A stretch of 64,000 nt of DNA from Marinobacter sp. 1-4A (GCF_016597725.1 NZ_VCGY01000001.1:372001-436000); one strand, 5' to 3'; positions 1 to 9,338 are shown, numbered from the stretch's first letter. The notes: a model not told the origin generated them from the letters alone. Numbers and translations: made by a program.

Positions 1-2
1 TC

Positions 3-206
3 AAGCGGGCCGTGGAAGCGAATCTGGGCATAGGCTGCTTGTCGGAGGTGGTACTTGAAGATGCTTTCAAGCGCGGCAGCTTGGTGCCACTGAAAACGCC
101 CGAAAGCCGGAACTTTGAACGCCAGTTCTATTTCATACTGCACAAACAGAAGTACCGGAGTGCAGGCATTGATGCATGGATCGGGCTGTGCCGTGCGCTT
201 GCCTGA
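3..206 (+). CDS. LysR-family regulator, C-terminal end (cut by window edge)
   Basis: An open frame enters from the left edge and stops with TGA at 204-206; about 67 residues are visible. The text resembles the end of a LysR substrate-binding domain: EANLGIGCLSE is the segment that commonly lines the effector cleft, followed by a hydrophobic strand (RQFYFILHK) and a last helix (GIDAWIGLCR). The HTH domain lies outside the window, so target and effector cannot be guessed. It is convergent with miaE, with only 15 bp between the two stops. The family call comes from the tail only. Confidence 0.62.
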   Translation, partial: KRAVEANLGIGCLSEVVLEDAFKRGSLVPLKTPESRNFERQFYFILHKQKYRSAGIDAWIGLCRALA

Positions 207-221
207 CTCTCTTCCCAAATG

Positions 222-848
222 TCAGCTCACCGGCCCGCTGTGAAAGCGGAACTCGCTATCCGGTTCCAGAATGAGCTGCCGTTCAATTGCCGTGAACTCT
301 GCAACCCGCTCATCTACCGGGCCTTGATTGGCCTGTACAGCCAACTCCAGATAGTCCCGGTAATGGCGCGCCTCGGACTTGAGCAAGCTGCTGTAGAAAG
401 CCGCCAGTTCCTCATCCAAAAAGGGAACCAGAGCGGCAAACCGTTCACATGAGCGGGCCTCGATGATAGCACCCACAATCATCACATCCACCAGCCGCCC
501 GGGGTCATCCGTGCGCACCTCCTTACGTAAGCCTGCGGCATACCGCGCAGGAGTCAGGTGGCAATAGGCCACGCCGCGCTTATCAATGATCGCCAAAACC
601 TGCTCGAAGTGGCGCAATTCCTCCCGGGCCAACCGGGACATTTTATTGAGCAGATTGCTGTTATCAACATAGCGGTACATCAAGCTGAGCGCTGTAGAGG
701 CGGCTTTTTTCTCGCAATGGGCGTGGTCTATCAGCATCAAATCCTGATTGGCCAGCGCGTTATCAATCCATTGCTGCGGCGTAACGCACGGCAAAAACTC
801 ATGGATTTCTTGGAGCGCTTGGGTCATGGAATCGGTTTTTTGGTTCAT
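222..848 (-). CDS. miaE: tRNA-(ms2io6A37) hydroxylase MiaE
   Basis: MiaE is a di-iron monooxygenase that hydroxylates the isopentenyl group of 2-methylthio-N6-isopentenyladenosine at tRNA position 37. The 208-residue protein has the ferritin-like ligand pattern: an EExxH helix (REELRHFE, near residue 77) and a second ExxH helix (KSEARHYRDY, near residue 160), plus Glu residues in EARSCERF. The length is normal for the family. The ATG at 848 has no clear Shine-Dalgarno sequence; an in-frame ATG seven codons downstream is an alternative. It is divergent from acnB across about 190 bp holding a promoter for each gene. Confidence 0.93.
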   Translation of the reverse strand: MNQKTDSMTQALQEIHEFLPCVTPQQWIDNALANQDLMLIDHAHCEKKAASTALSLMYRYVDNSNLLNKMSRLAREELRHFEQVLAIIDKRGVAYCHLTPARYAAGLRKEVRTDDPGRLVDVMIVGAIIEARSCERFAALVPFLDEELAAFYSSLLKSEARHYRDYLELAVQANQGPVDERVAEFTAIERQLILEPDSEFRFHSGPVS

Positions 849-880
849 AGAAGCGGCAACGTCAATTCAAAGGGCCGGCG

Positions 881-886
881 ATTATA
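881..886 (-). promoter_or_regulatory. candidate -10 element of miaE
   Basis: On the minus strand the sequence reads TATAAT, a perfect sigma-70 -10 hexamer. It would start transcription near 874, giving a leader of about 26 nt. No good -35 hexamer sits at the right distance, so this is a -10 match only. Confidence 0.4.
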
Positions 887-942
887 GCGCAGCTATCAGC
901 TTTCTCCGACCTCTGTCCAGCTTAACTTTATAAGGGCTTTCC

Positions 943-948
943 TATAGA
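943..948 (+). promoter_or_regulatory. candidate -10 element of acnB
   Basis: TATAGA (followed by AT) lies about 100 bp upstream of the acnB start. CTTAAC, 16 bp upstream, is a poor -35 match. The rest of the 849-1041 gap shows no other feature I can support. Confidence 0.32.
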
Positions 949-1041
949 ATGCAGCGCCAACTTACGGTCTTTCCGCCATAAAACTCCCGCCAGGCGTATT
1001 GCCAAATGTGCGGGACATACCAACTGATGAGGGTTCATATC

Positions 1042-3636
1042 GTGTTAGAAGCTTACCGTGAACACGTTGCAGAACGTGCTGCCCTGGGCATCCCCCCCAA
1101 GCCATTGAACGCCGAGCAGACTGCAGCTCTGGTTGAACTTTTGAAAAACCCACCAGCCGGTGAAGAAGAAACTCTGGTAGACCTGCTGGAAAATCGTATT
1201 CCGCCAGGTGTAGATGAAGCCGCTTATGTAAAAGCTGCTTTTCTGAGCGCGATTGTTAAAGGCGAAGCCTCTTCCCCTCTGATCGACAATAAAAAAGCGG
1301 TACAGCTGCTAGGCATGATGCAGGGTGGCTACAACATTTCCACGTTGGTTGACCTACTGGACAACGCCGAACTGGCAGAGTTGGCCGGTGAAGAGCTAAA
1401 GCACACACTGCTGATGTTTGACGCATTCAACGACGTTAAAGAAAAAATGGATGCTGGCAACGCTGTTGCTAAATCTGTTGTTGAGTCCTGGGCCAACGCC
1501 GAGTGGTTCACTAACAAAAACAAGGTTTCTGAAAGCACCAAGATGGTGGTATTCAAGGTTACCGGCGAAACCAACACTGACGACCTGTCTCCGGCTCCGG
1601 ACGCCTGGTCCCGCCCGGACATCCCGCTGCACGCCCGCGCTGCTTACAAAATGGAACGCGATGGCCTGAAGCCGGAAGAGCCCGGTGTTACTGGCCCTAT
1701 GAGCCAGATTGATGAAATCAAAGCCAAAGGCCTGCCAGTTGCTTTCGTTGGCGACGTTGTCGGTACTGGCTCTTCCCGTAAATCTGCTACCAACTCGGTG
1801 CTGTGGTTCTTCGGCGAAGACATTCCAGGTGTGCCGAACAAGCGTGCCGGTGGTGTTTGTATTGGTAACAAGGTTGCCCCGATCTTCTTCAACACAATGG
1901 AAGATGCGGGCGCGCTGGTATTCGAAGCACCTGTAGACAACATGAACATGGGCGATGTTATTGAAATCCGCCCATACGAAGGCAAGATTTTGAACGAAGC
2001 CGGCGAAACCATCTCCGAGTTCGATTTCAAATCTGACGTTATTCTGGATGAAGTTCAGGCTGGCGGCCGTATTCCTCTGATCATCGGCCGTGGCCTGACC
2101 GCCAAGGCGCGCGCAGCGCTGGGTCTGGGCGCAACCGACCTCTTCCGCCTTCCAAAAGATCCGGAAGCTGGAACCAAAGGCTTTACTCTAGGCCAGAAGA
2201 TGGTCGGCAAGGCTTGTGGTCTGGAAGAAGGCCAAGGCGTTCGCCCCGGAACCTACTGCGAGCCACACATGACCACCGTGGGTTCTCAGGACACAACTGG
2301 CCCGATGACTCGCGACGAACTGAAAGATCTGGCGTGTCTGGGCTTCCAGGCAGATCTGGTTATGCAGTCTTTCTGTCACACGGCGGCCTACCCGAAGCCG
2401 GTTGACGTTGAGATGCAGCACACCATGCCAGACTTCATTCAAACCCGTGGCGGTGTTGCCCTTCGTCCTGGCGACGGCATCATCCACTCCTGGTTGAACC
2501 GCATGCTACTGCCAGACACTGTTGGTACCGGTGGTGACTCCCACACCCGCTTCCCAATGGGCATTTCTTTCCCGGCCGGTTCTGGCTTGGTCGCTTTTGC
2601 TGCAGCAACCGGCGTTATGCCTCTGGACATGCCTGAGTCCGTACTGGTTCGCTTTAAAGGCGAAATGCAGCCGGGTATCACGTTGCGTGACTTGGTACAC
2701 GCCATTCCTCTCTACGGTATCAAGCAAGGCATGTTGACCGTTGAGAAGAAAGGCAAAATCAACGAATTCTCCGGCCGCATTCTGGAAATCGAAGGCCTTG
2801 AGAACCTGACCGTTGAGCAGGCATTCGAGTTGTCTGATGCGTCTGCCGAGCGCTCCGCTGCGGGTTGTACCATCAACCTGTCTGAAGAGTCTGTAGCAGA
2901 GTACCTGCGCTCCAACATCACTATGCTGCGCTGGATGATCGCTGAAGGTTACGGCGACCCGCGCACTCTGGAGCGCCGTGCACAGCAGATGGAAGAGTGG
3001 CTGGCCGATCCGAAGCTTATGCGTGCTGACAAAGACGCTGAGTACGCACACGTTGTAGAAATCGACCTGGCGGATATCAAAGAGCCGATCGTGTGCTGCC
3101 CGAACGATCCGGACGACGCACGCTTCCTGTCAGAAGTGGCTGGCGACAAGGTAGACGAGGTATTTATCGGCTCCTGCATGACCAACATCGGTCACTTCCG
3201 TGCCGCTGGTAAGTTGCTTGAGCAACATAAGGGCAACCTGAGCACCCGTCTGTGGATGTCACCACCCACCAAGATGGACCAGGCCCAGTTGATGGAAGAA
3301 GGCTACTTCAACATCTACGGCACGGCCGGTGTTCGCACCGAGATGCCGGGTTGCTCCCTGTGCATGGGTAACCAGGCGCGTGTAGCTCCCAAGTCTACCG
3401 TTCTGTCTACATCTACCCGTAACTTCCCGAACCGTCTGGGCGATGGCGCAAATGTGTACCTGACGTCTGCGGAACTGGCAGCTGTAGGCGCAATTCTAGG
3501 CAAACTCCCTACTCCTCAGGAGTACATGGAGTACGCAAAGGATTTGAACAGTATGTCTTCAGAGATCTACAAGTATCTGAACTTCGACCAGATGGAGAAC
3601 TACACCAAGAAGGCTGCTGAAGCGAACATCGCATAA
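1042..3636 (+). CDS. acnB: aconitate hydratase B (bifunctional 2-methylisocitrate dehydratase)
   Basis: AcnB isomerises citrate and isocitrate in the TCA cycle and usually also dehydrates 2-methylisocitrate. From the GTG at 1042 (VLEAYREHVAERAALGIPPK) the protein has 864 residues, matching the E. coli enzyme in length and N-terminus. Upstream in-frame ATGs (1027 and earlier) would add residues not found in the family, and GAGGG at 1029-1033 is correctly spaced for the GTG. The 4Fe-4S cysteines are in FIGSCMTNIGHF and MPGCSLCMGN near the C-terminus. The order is the AcnB one: HEAT-like domain, swivel domain, then catalytic domains. It is a single-gene unit ending at a strong two-way terminator. 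Confidence 0.97.
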   Translation: MLEAYREHVAERAALGIPPKPLNAEQTAALVELLKNPPAGEEETLVDLLENRIPPGVDEAAYVKAAFLSAIVKGEASSPLIDNKKAVQLLGMMQGGYNISTLVDLLDNAELAELAGEELKHTLLMFDAFNDVKEKMDAGNAVAKSVVESWANAEWFTNKNKVSESTKMVVFKVTGETNTDDLSPAPDAWSRPDIPLHARAAYKMERDGLKPEEPGVTGPMSQIDEIKAKGLPVAFVGDVVGTGSSRKSATNSVLWFFGEDIPGVPNKRAGGVCIGNKVAPIFFNTMEDAGALVFEAPVDNMNMGDVIEIRPYEGKILNEAGETISEFDFKSDVILDEVQAGGRIPLIIGRGLTAKARAALGLGATDLFRLPKDPEAGTKGFTLGQKMVGKACGLEEGQGVRPGTYCEPHMTTVGSQDTTGPMTRDELKDLACLGFQADLVMQSFCHTAAYPKPVDVEMQHTMPDFIQTRGGVALRPGDGIIHSWLNRMLLPDTVGTGGDSHTRFPMGISFPAGSGLVAFAAATGVMPLDMPESVLVRFKGEMQPGITLRDLVHAIPLYGIKQGMLTVEKKGKINEFSGRILEIEGLENLTVEQAFELSDASAERSAAGCTINLSEESVAEYLRSNITMLRWMIAEGYGDPRTLERRAQQMEEWLADPKLMRADKDAEYAHVVEIDLADIKEPIVCCPNDPDDARFLSEVAGDKVDEVFIGSCMTNIGHFRAAGKLLEQHKGNLSTRLWMSPPTKMDQAQLMEEGYFNIYGTAGVRTEMPGCSLCMGNQARVAPKSTVLSTSTRNFPNRLGDGANVYLTSAELAAVGAILGKLPTPQEYMEYAKDLNSMSSEIYKYLNFDQMENYTKKAAEANIA

Positions 3637-3659
3637 GCAATAACCTTTAAGGGTTAGCT

Positions 3660-3699
3660 CCACGAAAAACGCCAACCTCCGGGTTGGCGTTTTTCGTGG
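3660..3699. terminator. bidirectional terminator between acnB and the TauE/SafE gene
   Basis: This is a perfect 18-bp inverted repeat with a 4-nt loop (arms 3660-3677 and 3682-3699). An AAAAA run in the left arm and a TTTTT run in the right arm give a U tract on either strand. It lies between the converging stops of acnB (3636) and the permease gene (3717), so it can serve both. Confidence 0.9.
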
Positions 3700-3716
3700 C
3701 CGCACTCTCTGTTTCG

Positions 3717-4463
3717 TTAGTAGAACACCAGCCGAACCAGTATTGCGCCCGCCATAAACAAGGTAATCCACTTTACCCATTGCGCGCCCTTCTCACTCAA
3801 ATTCACTTTAACGGCCACAAACGCGCCCGTGATGTTGCCAGCGGCGAGAACCAAGCCCATGCCCCACCGAACTTGATCATTAATGGCAAACACCATCAAA
3901 GCTGGGACGGTGTATAACAAAATAATAGACACCTTGAAAACATTGACCTGCCGAAGATCTATGCGCAGCATGCGGTACAAAACAACGATAAACAGAGCGC
4001 CTACACCCACCTGAATAAAGCCGCCGTAGACGCCAATCAAAAACATGGCGGCATAAATAACCGGTCCAAGCCGCTCTGGTGTTAGCGGATTGGTATCCAG
4101 CTTGGGCTGGGGCAGCAGCATAAACACAGACGCACCAATCATGGCAGCGATCAGCACCACCTCAAATACGGCATCAGCGACCCAGGTCGCTATCCAAGCC
4201 CCTAATAGCGACCCTAGAACAGCTGGCACAGCCAGATGCAGGCTTACCCGAAGATTGCCATGGCCGAGGCGTTTGAAGCCCGCCACCGCTGTTGTGCTCT
4301 GCAGAATGATTGCAACCCTGTTGGTGCCGTTGGCTACCTGTGGCGGCAAACCCAGAAGCATTAAAAGCGGCAGAGTTAGCATAGAGCCGCCAGCCGAAAG
4401 CACGTTAATGAACCCTGCAATACCGCCAAGCGCCAGCAGTGCCATTACATCAAGCGCTGTCAT
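3717..4463 (-). CDS. TauE/SafE (TSUP) family membrane permease
   Basis: A predicted 248-residue inner-membrane protein of the TSUP family, whose known members export sulfite, sulfoacetate or related organic anions. It has about eight hydrophobic segments, and the N-terminal repeat shows the family pattern (GGIAGFINVLSAGGSML then LPPQVANGTNRVA). I place the start at ATG 4463 (MTALDVMALL), which overlaps the TRAP permease stop by 14 bp; a longer frame to 4505 would add a non-hydrophobic, unconserved head. Overlap with the TRAP genes suggests one transcript and perhaps a related substrate, but the substrate is unknown. Confidence 0.85.
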   Translation of the reverse strand: MTALDVMALLALGGIAGFINVLSAGGSMLTLPLLMLLGLPPQVANGTNRVAIILQSTTAVAGFKRLGHGNLRVSLHLAVPAVLGSLLGAWIATWVADAVFEVVLIAAMIGASVFMLLPQPKLDTNPLTPERLGPVIYAAMFLIGVYGGFIQVGVGALFIVVLYRMLRIDLRQVNVFKVSIILLYTVPALMVFAINDQVRWGMGLVLAAGNITGAFVAVKVNLSEKGAQWVKWITLFMAGAILVRLVFY

Positions 4464-6585
4464 GCTGCGCTCGACTACTCCAGACCAACACTGCAAGAAA
4501 AACAATCAGCCCCGCACCATCAACCAATATCTGGCCATGGGGCCATAGCATAAGGGCGCCGAGGGGAAACATTAGAACCCGCACCAGCAGGTTGAGCTTG
4601 TGCTCAAGATAGCCTTCAAGGCCTGCAATAATGGCGTAGATACCAAACAGCCCAAAACAGAACACCTGAATCATTTCGGTGAAATCGCCAGTAATAAGAG
4701 GTGAGTAGGCAAACAGCAAAGGCACTATATACAAACCCTTGGCAAGCTTCCAGGCGGTAAACCCAGTGCGCATCTGTGGCGTTCCCGCAATAGCGGCAGC
4801 AGCGAAGGCGGTCAAACAAACCGGTGGCGTAACGTTGGAATCCTGCGACAACCAAAAAATAATCATGTGGGCTGCCACCAACAACATCGAAAGAGCTGCC
4901 GGAGATAACGCCTGTTCCAAAAGTTGGCCACTAAAGGTGTCTGGCACCAGAGCGAGCATCTCGCGGGCGGTTGCCACATCCATAGGCGCGTCTAACAGCG
5001 GCAGGCGCTCAGGGGCGGCAAGCATAAAGATGGCTTTCGCCTGATCCGGTAAATTGCCGTTTACCATGAGCTCCACCAACTGGCTTTGAGCGATGAGGTT
5101 GTAAATTGCCGGTGCCGAAAGTGTCGCGAGCACAATATAGGCAGCGGTTACAGGCAGCCCCATCCCCAAGATGAGCGAAGCCAAAGCCACTAGAAGGATG
5201 GTAATTAACAAACTTCCACCGGCCCAGTCGGTAATCATCAGCGAAAAGGTATTGCCTATACCCGTAGTGGACACAACCATCACAATGAGGCCCACTGTGA
5301 TCAACAATATCGCAGTAGTGGTGATATTTCGGGTACCCATCGCCAGAGCGTCGAGGATATCCCTAAACCCCATAGGGTTCTTTGAAAGCCAAGACGCAAC
5401 GATAACCGACACAATGGCTATCCCCGCCGCGTAAGTTGGAGTGAATCCATACACAAGGGCCGCAACCAAAACGATCAAGGGCAAGAGAAAATGCCAGCCA
5501 CCTTTGAGAACGTCTTTGAGTGACGGTGCGGCGTCGTCTTCCAATTTGACTGCATGGCTACGCTTGGCCTCAATACGAACAAACATGGCTACGGAAATGA
5601 AATACAGAAGTGCAGGCAGAGCCGCAACGCCAATAATGGTGAGGTAGGACACCTGAGTATACGAGGCCATGATAAATGCCCCTGCCCCCATCACCGGAGG
5701 CATAAGCTGGCCACCTGTGGAGGCTGCCGCTTCTACACCGGCCGCAAAACGCGCTGGAAAGCCCGCCTTCCGCATCAGCGGAATGGTAATCACGCCGGTA
5801 GAAACCGTATTGGCAACACTGGAGCCAGAGACTGACCCCATAAGGCCGGAAGCAAATACCGCGACAAACCCAGGGCCACCCACAAAACGCCCCGCCGCGC
5901 AGCGCGCCAATTCTATGATGAAATCCCCTGCCCCAGACTTAACCAGAAAAGCACCGAATAAGATGAACATGAACACGTAGGTCCAGGAAATTCGGGCGAT
6001 GGAGCCTAACATTCCTTGGCCGCCGATATAGGAACGATACAAAACCGTTTCCCAAGACAAGCCGGGGAAATTGAAAATACCGTCAACATACTGACCCCAC
6101 CAAGCCACATAGGTTAACGCCACCACACAAAGAACGGGGATAAACCAGCCCACGGTGCGGCGCGCCAGCTCCAATATCAGTGCGACTGATACGATGGATA
6201 CAAGCCAGTCGCCGGTGTCAAAATTAAACCCTCGCTGATACAAATCATCCTCAAAGATGATCAGGTAAAAAGCACAGGCAAGCGCGGTAAACCCGAGCAT
6301 AAGGTCAATGCCAAGCACAAACCGCTGCCCGCTGGCGGAGCGGGCCTTAAGCATGGGCGTGGTCAGAGTACAAATCAGTCCAAAGAGGCCGAAGTGTAGA
6401 GCAGAACTCCACAACTCCGACAGGGTGGAGAGCGTGTTGAAGTAGAGGTGAACGAGAGCCGTTGCAATTGCAAGCCAGAAGACCACCGGCCCGATTAGCC
6501 GGTGCTCTAAACGCTCAGCCGCCTCGCTTGCGCTCTCGTCACGAACCGCAACGACAGGCTCGTTATGTGTATTATCTGCCACCAT
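4450..6585 (-). CDS. TRAP transporter fused permease (DctQM type, TAXI-associated)
   Basis: A 711-residue polytopic protein that joins the small (DctQ-like, about four helices, residues 30-150) and large (DctM-like) TRAP permease subunits, as is usual when the partner is a TAXI binding protein. TRAP systems drive solute uptake with a sodium gradient. Conserved large-subunit text is visible, such as GLMGSVSGSSVANTVSTG and GGQLMPPVMGAGAF. Its ATG overlaps the stop of the TAXI gene as TAATG (6583-6587), so translation is probably coupled. TAXI TRAP substrates are poorly known; glutamate and other acids are documented in some members. No substrate can be read here. Confidence 0.94.
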   Translation of the reverse strand: MVADNTHNEPVVAVRDESASEAAERLEHRLIGPVVFWLAIATALVHLYFNTLSTLSELWSSALHFGLFGLICTLTTPMLKARSASGQRFVLGIDLMLGFTALACAFYLIIFEDDLYQRGFNFDTGDWLVSIVSVALILELARRTVGWFIPVLCVVALTYVAWWGQYVDGIFNFPGLSWETVLYRSYIGGQGMLGSIARISWTYVFMFILFGAFLVKSGAGDFIIELARCAAGRFVGGPGFVAVFASGLMGSVSGSSVANTVSTGVITIPLMRKAGFPARFAAGVEAAASTGGQLMPPVMGAGAFIMASYTQVSYLTIIGVAALPALLYFISVAMFVRIEAKRSHAVKLEDDAAPSLKDVLKGGWHFLLPLIVLVAALVYGFTPTYAAGIAIVSVIVASWLSKNPMGFRDILDALAMGTRNITTTAILLITVGLIVMVVSTTGIGNTFSLMITDWAGGSLLITILLVALASLILGMGLPVTAAYIVLATLSAPAIYNLIAQSQLVELMVNGNLPDQAKAIFMLAAPERLPLLDAPMDVATAREMLALVPDTFSGQLLEQALSPAALSMLLVAAHMIIFWLSQDSNVTPPVCLTAFAAAAIAGTPQMRTGFTAWKLAKGLYIVPLLFAYSPLITGDFTEMIQVFCFGLFGIYAIIAGLEGYLEHKLNLLVRVLMFPLGALMLWPHGQILVDGAGLIVFLAVLVWSSRAQHDSA

Positions 6586-7592
6586 TACTGCGCAATCAGA
6601 CGATCAGGAATCTTCAACCCTTGTTCCTTATAGAAACGCGCCGCGCCGGGATGGAGTGGCATAGGTAAGCCAGCAATCGCTTTTTCCAGAGCCATCGCCT
6701 TGGTTGCCGGGTGGATGTTGTTTAGGAAAGGTAGGTTTTCATAGATGGTTTTGGTGATTTCGTAAACATCGTTTTCTGACACATCGTCGCGGACTGCCAG
6801 AATGTTAGGCTGCGCGATGGTGTTGATGTCTTCGTCTTGCTTCGGGTAGGTGCCCGCAGGAATGGTGTAGGCTGTCCATAACTCGAAATCACTGTTGACC
6901 TGTGCAATCTGCTCCGGCGTGAAATCCAGAGTAGTAATCTTCTCACCCATGTTGGCGTACGCTCTTGTCACTGCCGCTGCGGGTACTCCAGCCGGTATGT
7001 TCATCCCATCAATATTGCCATTCTGTAGAGCATCCGCGCTGGGGCCGTAGCCTTGATAAGCAAGGTTGACCTTCTCCAGATCAACCCCGACCTTACCCAG
7101 AATGAAACGGCCGGAACCTTCGGTACCTGAGTTTCTAGCGCCAATGGAAAAGCTCTCTCCATAGAGATTTTTCATATCTTCAATGGTGCCTGTTTTCGTA
7201 ACCTTATTAGTCACTACAAAATGCTCGACGTTCTGCCAAAGCATAGATACGGAACGCAGGTTTTTATAGGCCTTGGGGACAGGCCCAGAACCATTCCACG
7301 CGTATGCACCGTAAAGCCCTTGGAGAATACCGAATTGAATCTGGTCTTCGTCCATCAGTTTCAGGTTTTCGCCAGAACCCGCAGAACTGATTGCAGACAC
7401 CGAAATATTGGTTGAGGGCTCAAGCTTCACCTTGATAAGTGTTGAAATAGCCACGCCTACGGGGTAGTAGGTTCCACCCGTTGTCGCTGTACCCATAACG
7501 TAGTTGCCCTCGGCCTGAACCCCGGCCGACAACGTAACCATCGCAGCTGCCAACAGCCCCGATGCACACTTCAACATCTTGTTCTTTCTCAT
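6585..7592 (-). CDS. TAXI-family TRAP transporter solute-binding protein
   Basis: A 335-residue periplasmic receptor. It has a signal peptide: basic MRKNKMLK, a hydrophobic core, and probable cleavage after GVQA at about residue 27. The mature start (YVMGTATTGGTYYPVGVAIS) carries the glycine/threonine-rich phosphate-type loop typical of TAXI proteins. The start ATG has GGAG about eight bases upstream. It is the first gene of the unit TAXI - fused permease - TauE/SafE permease. The 200-bp gap to putP holds the putP terminator and one copy of a dispersed 17-mer. Confidence 0.93.
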   Translation of the reverse strand: MRKNKMLKCASGLLAAAMVTLSAGVQAEGNYVMGTATTGGTYYPVGVAISTLIKVKLEPSTNISVSAISSAGSGENLKLMDEDQIQFGILQGLYGAYAWNGSGPVPKAYKNLRSVSMLWQNVEHFVVTNKVTKTGTIEDMKNLYGESFSIGARNSGTEGSGRFILGKVGVDLEKVNLAYQGYGPSADALQNGNIDGMNIPAGVPAAAVTRAYANMGEKITTLDFTPEQIAQVNSDFELWTAYTIPAGTYPKQDEDINTIAQPNILAVRDDVSENDVYEITKTIYENLPFLNNIHPATKAMALEKAIAGLPMPLHPGAARFYKEQGLKIPDRLIAQ

Positions 7593-7657
7593 AAAACCGC
7601 TCCATTTTTCGTTGTTTTTAGCACATTCGTCTGAATCTAGCCCATTAAAGATAGTCC

Positions 7658-7674
7658 CTAGTGTCCCGTCTGGC
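7658..7674 (-). repeat. dispersed 17-mer, copy 1
   Basis: Read on the minus strand this is GCCAGACGGGACACTAG. The identical 17-mer occurs at 54500-54516 (minus) and a 14/17 version at 44668-44684 (plus). All three are intergenic and point toward the start codon of the next gene, 65-95 bp away. Function unknown. Confidence 0.6.
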
Positions 7675-7726
7675 GAATTCCTTAATCTACCGAACCACAG
7701 AAGACTTTAAGAGTTGCGCACTCGAG

Positions 7727-7759
7727 GCAAAAAAAGGGCCCCCGCAGGAGCCCTTTTTT
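7727..7759 (-). terminator. intrinsic terminator of putP
   Basis: A hairpin flanked by six or more A and T residues lies 34 bp past the putP stop. Its stem (GGGC, one T.G wobble, CC) pairs fully on the minus strand but has an A.C mismatch on the plus strand. That fits a terminator used by putP, with the U tract following. Confidence 0.8.
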
Positions 7760-7792
7760 CATTTTTAACGTCTTGCTCTCTAGTTCAACTGC

Positions 7793-9286
7793 TTAGCTAT
7801 GATCGACTGCCTGATACTCATTGGCATCAGAAGTAGCAAGGCTCACCACCACGATAGCAATGAAGGAGGCTACGAAGCCAGGCATGATTTCATAAACGCC
7901 GGGGCCACCCATGAACTCACCGTTCCAGCCCAAGGATACCCAGATCATTGCGGTAGCTGCACCTGCGACCATTCCCGCCAGTGCACCGGCACCGTTGGTG
8001 CGCGGCCACATGAGTGCGAGAATAATCAGGGGTCCAAACGCCGAACCAAAGCCCGCCCATGCATTGCCAACCAAACTCAAAACGTTTGAGTTTGGATCAG
8101 AGGCGATAACAGCAGCCACAAGACCAACCAAGACAACACACATACGACCAACGTTTACACACTCGCGGTCACCAGCTTCTTTACGCAGGAACAAGCGGTA
8201 AAAGTCTTCTGTGAGTGACGAAGATGCCACCAGAAGCTGGCTGGAGATAGTACTCATAACGGCGGCCAACAAGGCTGCATACAGGAAGCCTGTAATCAGC
8301 GGGTGGAACAGCAAGTCTGCAAGAATGATGAAGATGGTTTCGGGATCGTCAATTTGCATGCCATTGCGCACGGCGTAAGCACGGCCGAATATGCCCAGAC
8401 CAATCGCGCCAATCAGGGAAATTGCCATCCAGGACATACCGATGTTGCGAGCAGTCGGGACTTCTTTTACTGAACGGATTGCCATGAAGCGAACAATGAT
8501 ATGCGGCTGGCCAAAGTAGCCCAAGCCCCAGGTCACTGCTGAGAGCCATCCAATAAAGGTAAGTCCTTCAGTCCAGGAAAGCAGAGTGGGATCCACCTCA
8601 TTCAACGTTGCTGTCGCCTGAGCAAAGCCGCCACCGCCTTCGCCAAACAGAACAACCGCTGGCATAAGAACCAGCGCAACCATCATGATGCAACCTTGAA
8701 CAAAGTCGGTCATGCTCACAGCCAAGAACCCGCCAACTACGGTGTAGGCAAGCACGACGCCCAGCGTGATGACGATACCTACGCCATAATCACCCATACC
8801 ACCGAAGTTGAAAATTCCGGCAAATGCACTTTCAAACAGCTTGCCACCTGCTACCAGACCCGAGGCTGTGTACACCGAGAAGAACACAACAATAACAACG
8901 GCTGCTACCGTTCTAAGTGGTAGTGCCTTGGTGGGAAAGCGGTTGGCCAGAAAGGCCGGGATAGTCAGTGCGTTACCATAATGGACTGTCTGTGCACGCA
9001 ATCTGGGTGCAACGAGAACCCAGTTAATAAATGCACCAACAAACAGACCAACACCGATCCAGGCCGAAGCCAGACCCGATACGTACATCGCACCCGGAAG
9101 ACCCAGAAGCAACCAACCACTCATGTCCGAAGCGCCTGCAGACAAGGCTGCTACCTTGGGGCTGAGCCCCCTGCCCCCAAGCATGTAATCCTCGGATGAG
9201 GAAGTCGATGTGCGCATCGCAAAAAGGCCGATGCCAATCATCACCGCAAAATAAGCAAATAGACTAATCCAAACACCAATAGCCAT
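7793..9286 (-). CDS. putP: sodium/proline symporter PutP
   Basis: A 497-residue SSS-family transporter with about 13 hydrophobic segments that imports proline with sodium. Family text is clear: SEDYMLGGRGL after helix 1, then GASDMSGWLLLGLPG, and GWLSAVTWGLGYFGQPHI mid-protein. The start ATG at 9286 has an ideal GGAGGAG eight bases upstream. A -10 box and two perfect palindromes lie upstream, and an AraC-type regulator is the next gene on the same strand, so control by that regulator is likely. No proline dehydrogenase gene is in the window. Confidence 0.95.
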   Translation of the reverse strand: MAIGVWISLFAYFAVMIGIGLFAMRTSTSSSEDYMLGGRGLSPKVAALSAGASDMSGWLLLGLPGAMYVSGLASAWIGVGLFVGAFINWVLVAPRLRAQTVHYGNALTIPAFLANRFPTKALPLRTVAAVVIVVFFSVYTASGLVAGGKLFESAFAGIFNFGGMGDYGVGIVITLGVVLAYTVVGGFLAVSMTDFVQGCIMMVALVLMPAVVLFGEGGGGFAQATATLNEVDPTLLSWTEGLTFIGWLSAVTWGLGYFGQPHIIVRFMAIRSVKEVPTARNIGMSWMAISLIGAIGLGIFGRAYAVRNGMQIDDPETIFIILADLLFHPLITGFLYAALLAAVMSTISSQLLVASSSLTEDFYRLFLRKEAGDRECVNVGRMCVVLVGLVAAVIASDPNSNVLSLVGNAWAGFGSAFGPLIILALMWPRTNGAGALAGMVAGAATAMIWVSLGWNGEFMGGPGVYEIMPGFVASFIAIVVVSLATSDANEYQAVDHS

Positions 9287-9312
9287 GGAACTCCTCCGGT
9301 TTAATGAGTCGG

Positions 9313-9318
9313 ATTATA
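9313..9318 (-). promoter_or_regulatory. putP -10 element
   Basis: A perfect TATAAT on the minus strand, placing the transcript start near 9306, about 20 nt before the putP ATG. The -35 region has no consensus hexamer and is instead occupied by the palindrome at 9339-9354. That arrangement is common at activator-dependent promoters. Confidence 0.6.
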
Positions 9319-9338
9319 TCCGCTCGCAAAGCACAGAT

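Noticed and set aside
2506-3051. 181-codon antisense frame inside acnB
   Set aside because: Shadow of a highly conserved enzyme; no ribosome site.
4450-7592. TRAP locus read as C4-dicarboxylate DctPQM
   Set aside because: The receptor is TAXI, not DctP, and the permease is fused; no basis for naming a C4-dicarboxylate substrate.
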